Shown here: piece by piece, positions 63,032 to 64,000 of the stretch
How the letters are laid out: every line of letters starts with the position of its first letter
Position numbering within the stretch: position 1 is the first letter of the stretch
NCBI RefSeq assembly: GCF_011759365.1
Contig: NZ_JAARLZ010000005.1
Coordinates: 310,001-374,000 of the forward strand
Length of the DNA stretch: 64,000 bases
Source of the DNA: Luteibacter anthropi
Lineage (GTDB): Bacteria; Pseudomonadota; Gammaproteobacteria; Xanthomonadales; Rhodanobacteraceae
Reading direction: 5' to 3'
Notes under the pieces: model-generated
Told to the model about the DNA's origin: nothing
The model's database searches: none
The model's input: only the letters and a program-made list of their open reading frames with translations
Made by a program: the position numbers and the translations under genes

Positions 63032-63876
63032 AGCCCAATGTCCTGCTGCAATACATTCTTCCGCACCGCTTTCTGTCGCGGATCGTCTACCACGCCACCC
63101 GCTGGGAATGGGCTCCCTGGAAGAACTTCCTGATCGGGCAGATCGTGCGGCGCTATGACGTGGACATGAGCCAGGCCGCCCAGCCCGATCCGCTGGCGTA
63201 CCAGCACTTCAATGCTTTCTTCACCCGCAAGCTGAAGCCGGATGCGCGCCGCGCCGACCCCGATCCGCAGGCGATCCTGTGCCCGGCCGACGGTCGCATC
63301 AGCCAGTCGGGCCGCATCCGCGACGGCCGCATCTTCCAGGCCAAGGGCCAGGAGTACACCGCCGCCGAGCTGCTGGGCGACGAGGCCAGCGCCGAGGCGT
63401 TCCGCAACGGCAGCTTCGTGACGATCTACCTCTCGCCGCGCGACTATCACCGCGTGCACATGCCGCTGGACGGCAGGCTCCAGGGGACCACGCACGTGCC
63501 GGGCCGCATCTTCAGCGTGGCCCCGTTCGCCGTGGAGGCCATCCCTCGCCTGTTCGCCCGCAACGAGCGCCTGGTCTGCCGCTTCGACGGCGAGCACGGC
63601 CCCTTCGTGTCGGTGATGGTGGGCGCCATCCTGGTATCCAGCGTCGCGACGGTCTGGGACGGCCTGACCATCCCGCCCTACGCGGCCGACATCCGCCGGG
63701 TGGACTGCAGCGGGCGTGGCGTCGCGCTTGAGCGCTTCGCCGAAATGGCCCGCTTCAACATGGGCTCCACCGTGATCCTGCTGCTGCCCGAGGGCTACGA
63801 GATCGACGCCCTTGAGCCCCAGCAGGTGGTGCAGATGGGCCAGCGCCTGGGTCACTGGGCAGGCGCAAAAACGTGA
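63028..63876 (+). CDS. psd: Phosphatidylserine decarboxylase proenzyme
   Basis: Makes phosphatidylethanolamine from phosphatidylserine at the inner membrane. 282 residues: PHRFLSRIVYHATRWEWAPW, DPLAYQHFNAFFTRKLKPDA, LCPADGRISQSGRI, YLSPRDYHRVHMPLDGRLQG, FVSVMVGAILVSSV and the self-cleavage site FNMGSTVILLLPEG. Cleavage occurs between Gly and Ser to form the pyruvoyl group; the usual LGST reads MGST here. The Asp-His-Ser processing residues (PADG, YHRVHMP, GST) are present. The start at 63028 fits the family N-terminus and has no ribosome site. Confidence 0.95.
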   Translation: MKPNVLLQYILPHRFLSRIVYHATRWEWAPWKNFLIGQIVRRYDVDMSQAAQPDPLAYQHFNAFFTRKLKPDARRADPDPQAILCPADGRISQSGRIRDGRIFQAKGQEYTAAELLGDEASAEAFRNGSFVTIYLSPRDYHRVHMPLDGRLQGTTHVPGRIFSVAPFAVEAIPRLFARNERLVCRFDGEHGPFVSVMVGAILVSSVATVWDGLTIPPYAADIRRVDCSGRGVALERFAEMARFNMGSTVILLLPEGYEIDALEPQQVVQMGQRLGHWAGAKT

Positions 63877-63925
63877 CATATTGCGTCACATTGTGACCGA
63901 AACGACTTACATTCAGACCTGACCG

Positions 63926-63987
63926 GCGGTATGCTTCGGGCCTTCGATACCTCTTTAGAGGGAGGCGTCGAAGCCGGGAAGCATCCG
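63926..63987. other. Strong unclassified hairpin at the window edge
   Basis: CGGTATGCTTC (63926-63936) pairs with GAAGCATCCG (63978-63987), with an inner TTCGA/TCGAA stem and an apical CCTC-TTTA-GAGG loop. It could be the start of a structured 5' leader for a gene beyond the window or a terminator after psd; no T tract is visible. TGACATATTGCGTCACATTGTGAC-like repeats of TGAC/GTCA (about 63876-63898) precede it. Confidence 0.45.
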
Positions 63988-64000
63988 TACTGGGGGAAGT

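Noticed and set aside
1-64000. tRNA, rRNA, insertion sequences, integrases or phage genes
   Set aside because: I looked for transposase/integrase motifs, attachment-site repeats and tRNA-like cloverleaves and saw none I could support; the only mobile-type signals are the REP elements.

Overview
The window looks like chromosomal DNA of a high-GC gammaproteobacterium of the Xanthomonadales, most likely Rhodanobacteraceae (Luteibacter/Dyella type). This rests on G+C of about two thirds by eye, the asd-fimV and orn/folP/glmM neighbourhoods, several TonB-dependent receptors, a YtrA-type GntR/ABC operon, and many intergenic palindromic elements that begin with GTAG. The genus is inferred from gene content, not from a search. 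I see no rRNA, tRNA, CRISPR array, prophage or insertion sequence.

Layout. 1-5.7 kb: the end of a DipZ-like thioredoxin protein, a metal-sensing PadR regulator (YqjI-like) coupled to a siderophore-interacting ferric reductase (YqjH-like) behind a perfect 13-bp inverted repeat, an AsmA-family protein, a DMT permease and a tiny basic ORF. 5.7-11.8 kb: housekeeping genes, with orn-folP-glmM-2OG oxygenase on the minus strand and sbcB-DUF2461 on the plus strand. 12-17.1 kb: two tandem acid-shock-like secreted peptides, a ClC protein, a chemotaxis receptor and an LD-carboxypeptidase homologue without its serine nucleophile. 17.2-24.4 kb: one 2408-residue trimeric autotransporter adhesin built from about 225-residue modules. 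24.5-38.9 kb: an AraC regulator, a YegD-like Hsp70, an M28 peptidase lipoprotein, a 169-bp tandem repeat, an OprO/P porin divergent from a TonB receptor, the YtrA operon with two small paralogous membrane peptides, and a FecA-like receptor with a Fur-like box. 39-46.2 kb: the run prmB-aroC-hydroxyacid dehydrogenase-asd-small coiled-coil protein-fimV. 46.3-58.9 kb: a phosphorus-related locus (phospholipase C, HisN-like phosphatase, divergent PhnS/T/U-type ABC importer, DeoR regulator), then an Oar-like TonB receptor and an amino-acid-ester-hydrolase-like enzyme. 58.9-62.6 kb: a lower-GC island with two intact halovibrin (HvnA)-like lipoproteins and two decayed relatives. 63-64 kb: psd, then a strong hairpin at the window edge.

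How the genes fit together. Iron handling (YqjI/YqjH pair, FecA-like receptor) and phosphate or organophosphorus handling (OprO/P porin, phospholipase C, PhnSTU importer) recur. Cell-surface traits (giant adhesin, FimV, chemotaxis receptor, secreted HvnA-like proteins) suggest a host- or surface-associated lifestyle.

The observations most worth following are: the HvnA-like cluster, where each intact gene has a broken relative just 3' of it; the nucleophile-less LdcA next to the adhesin; the two peptides sharing an NG-x-RVT-x-L motif in the YtrA operon; the possible phospholipid head-group scavenging locus; the possibly leaderless psd with an overlapping 37-codon ORF; and GTAG repeats whose paired arms usually carry the same sequence flavour, one of which supplies the ClC stop codon.
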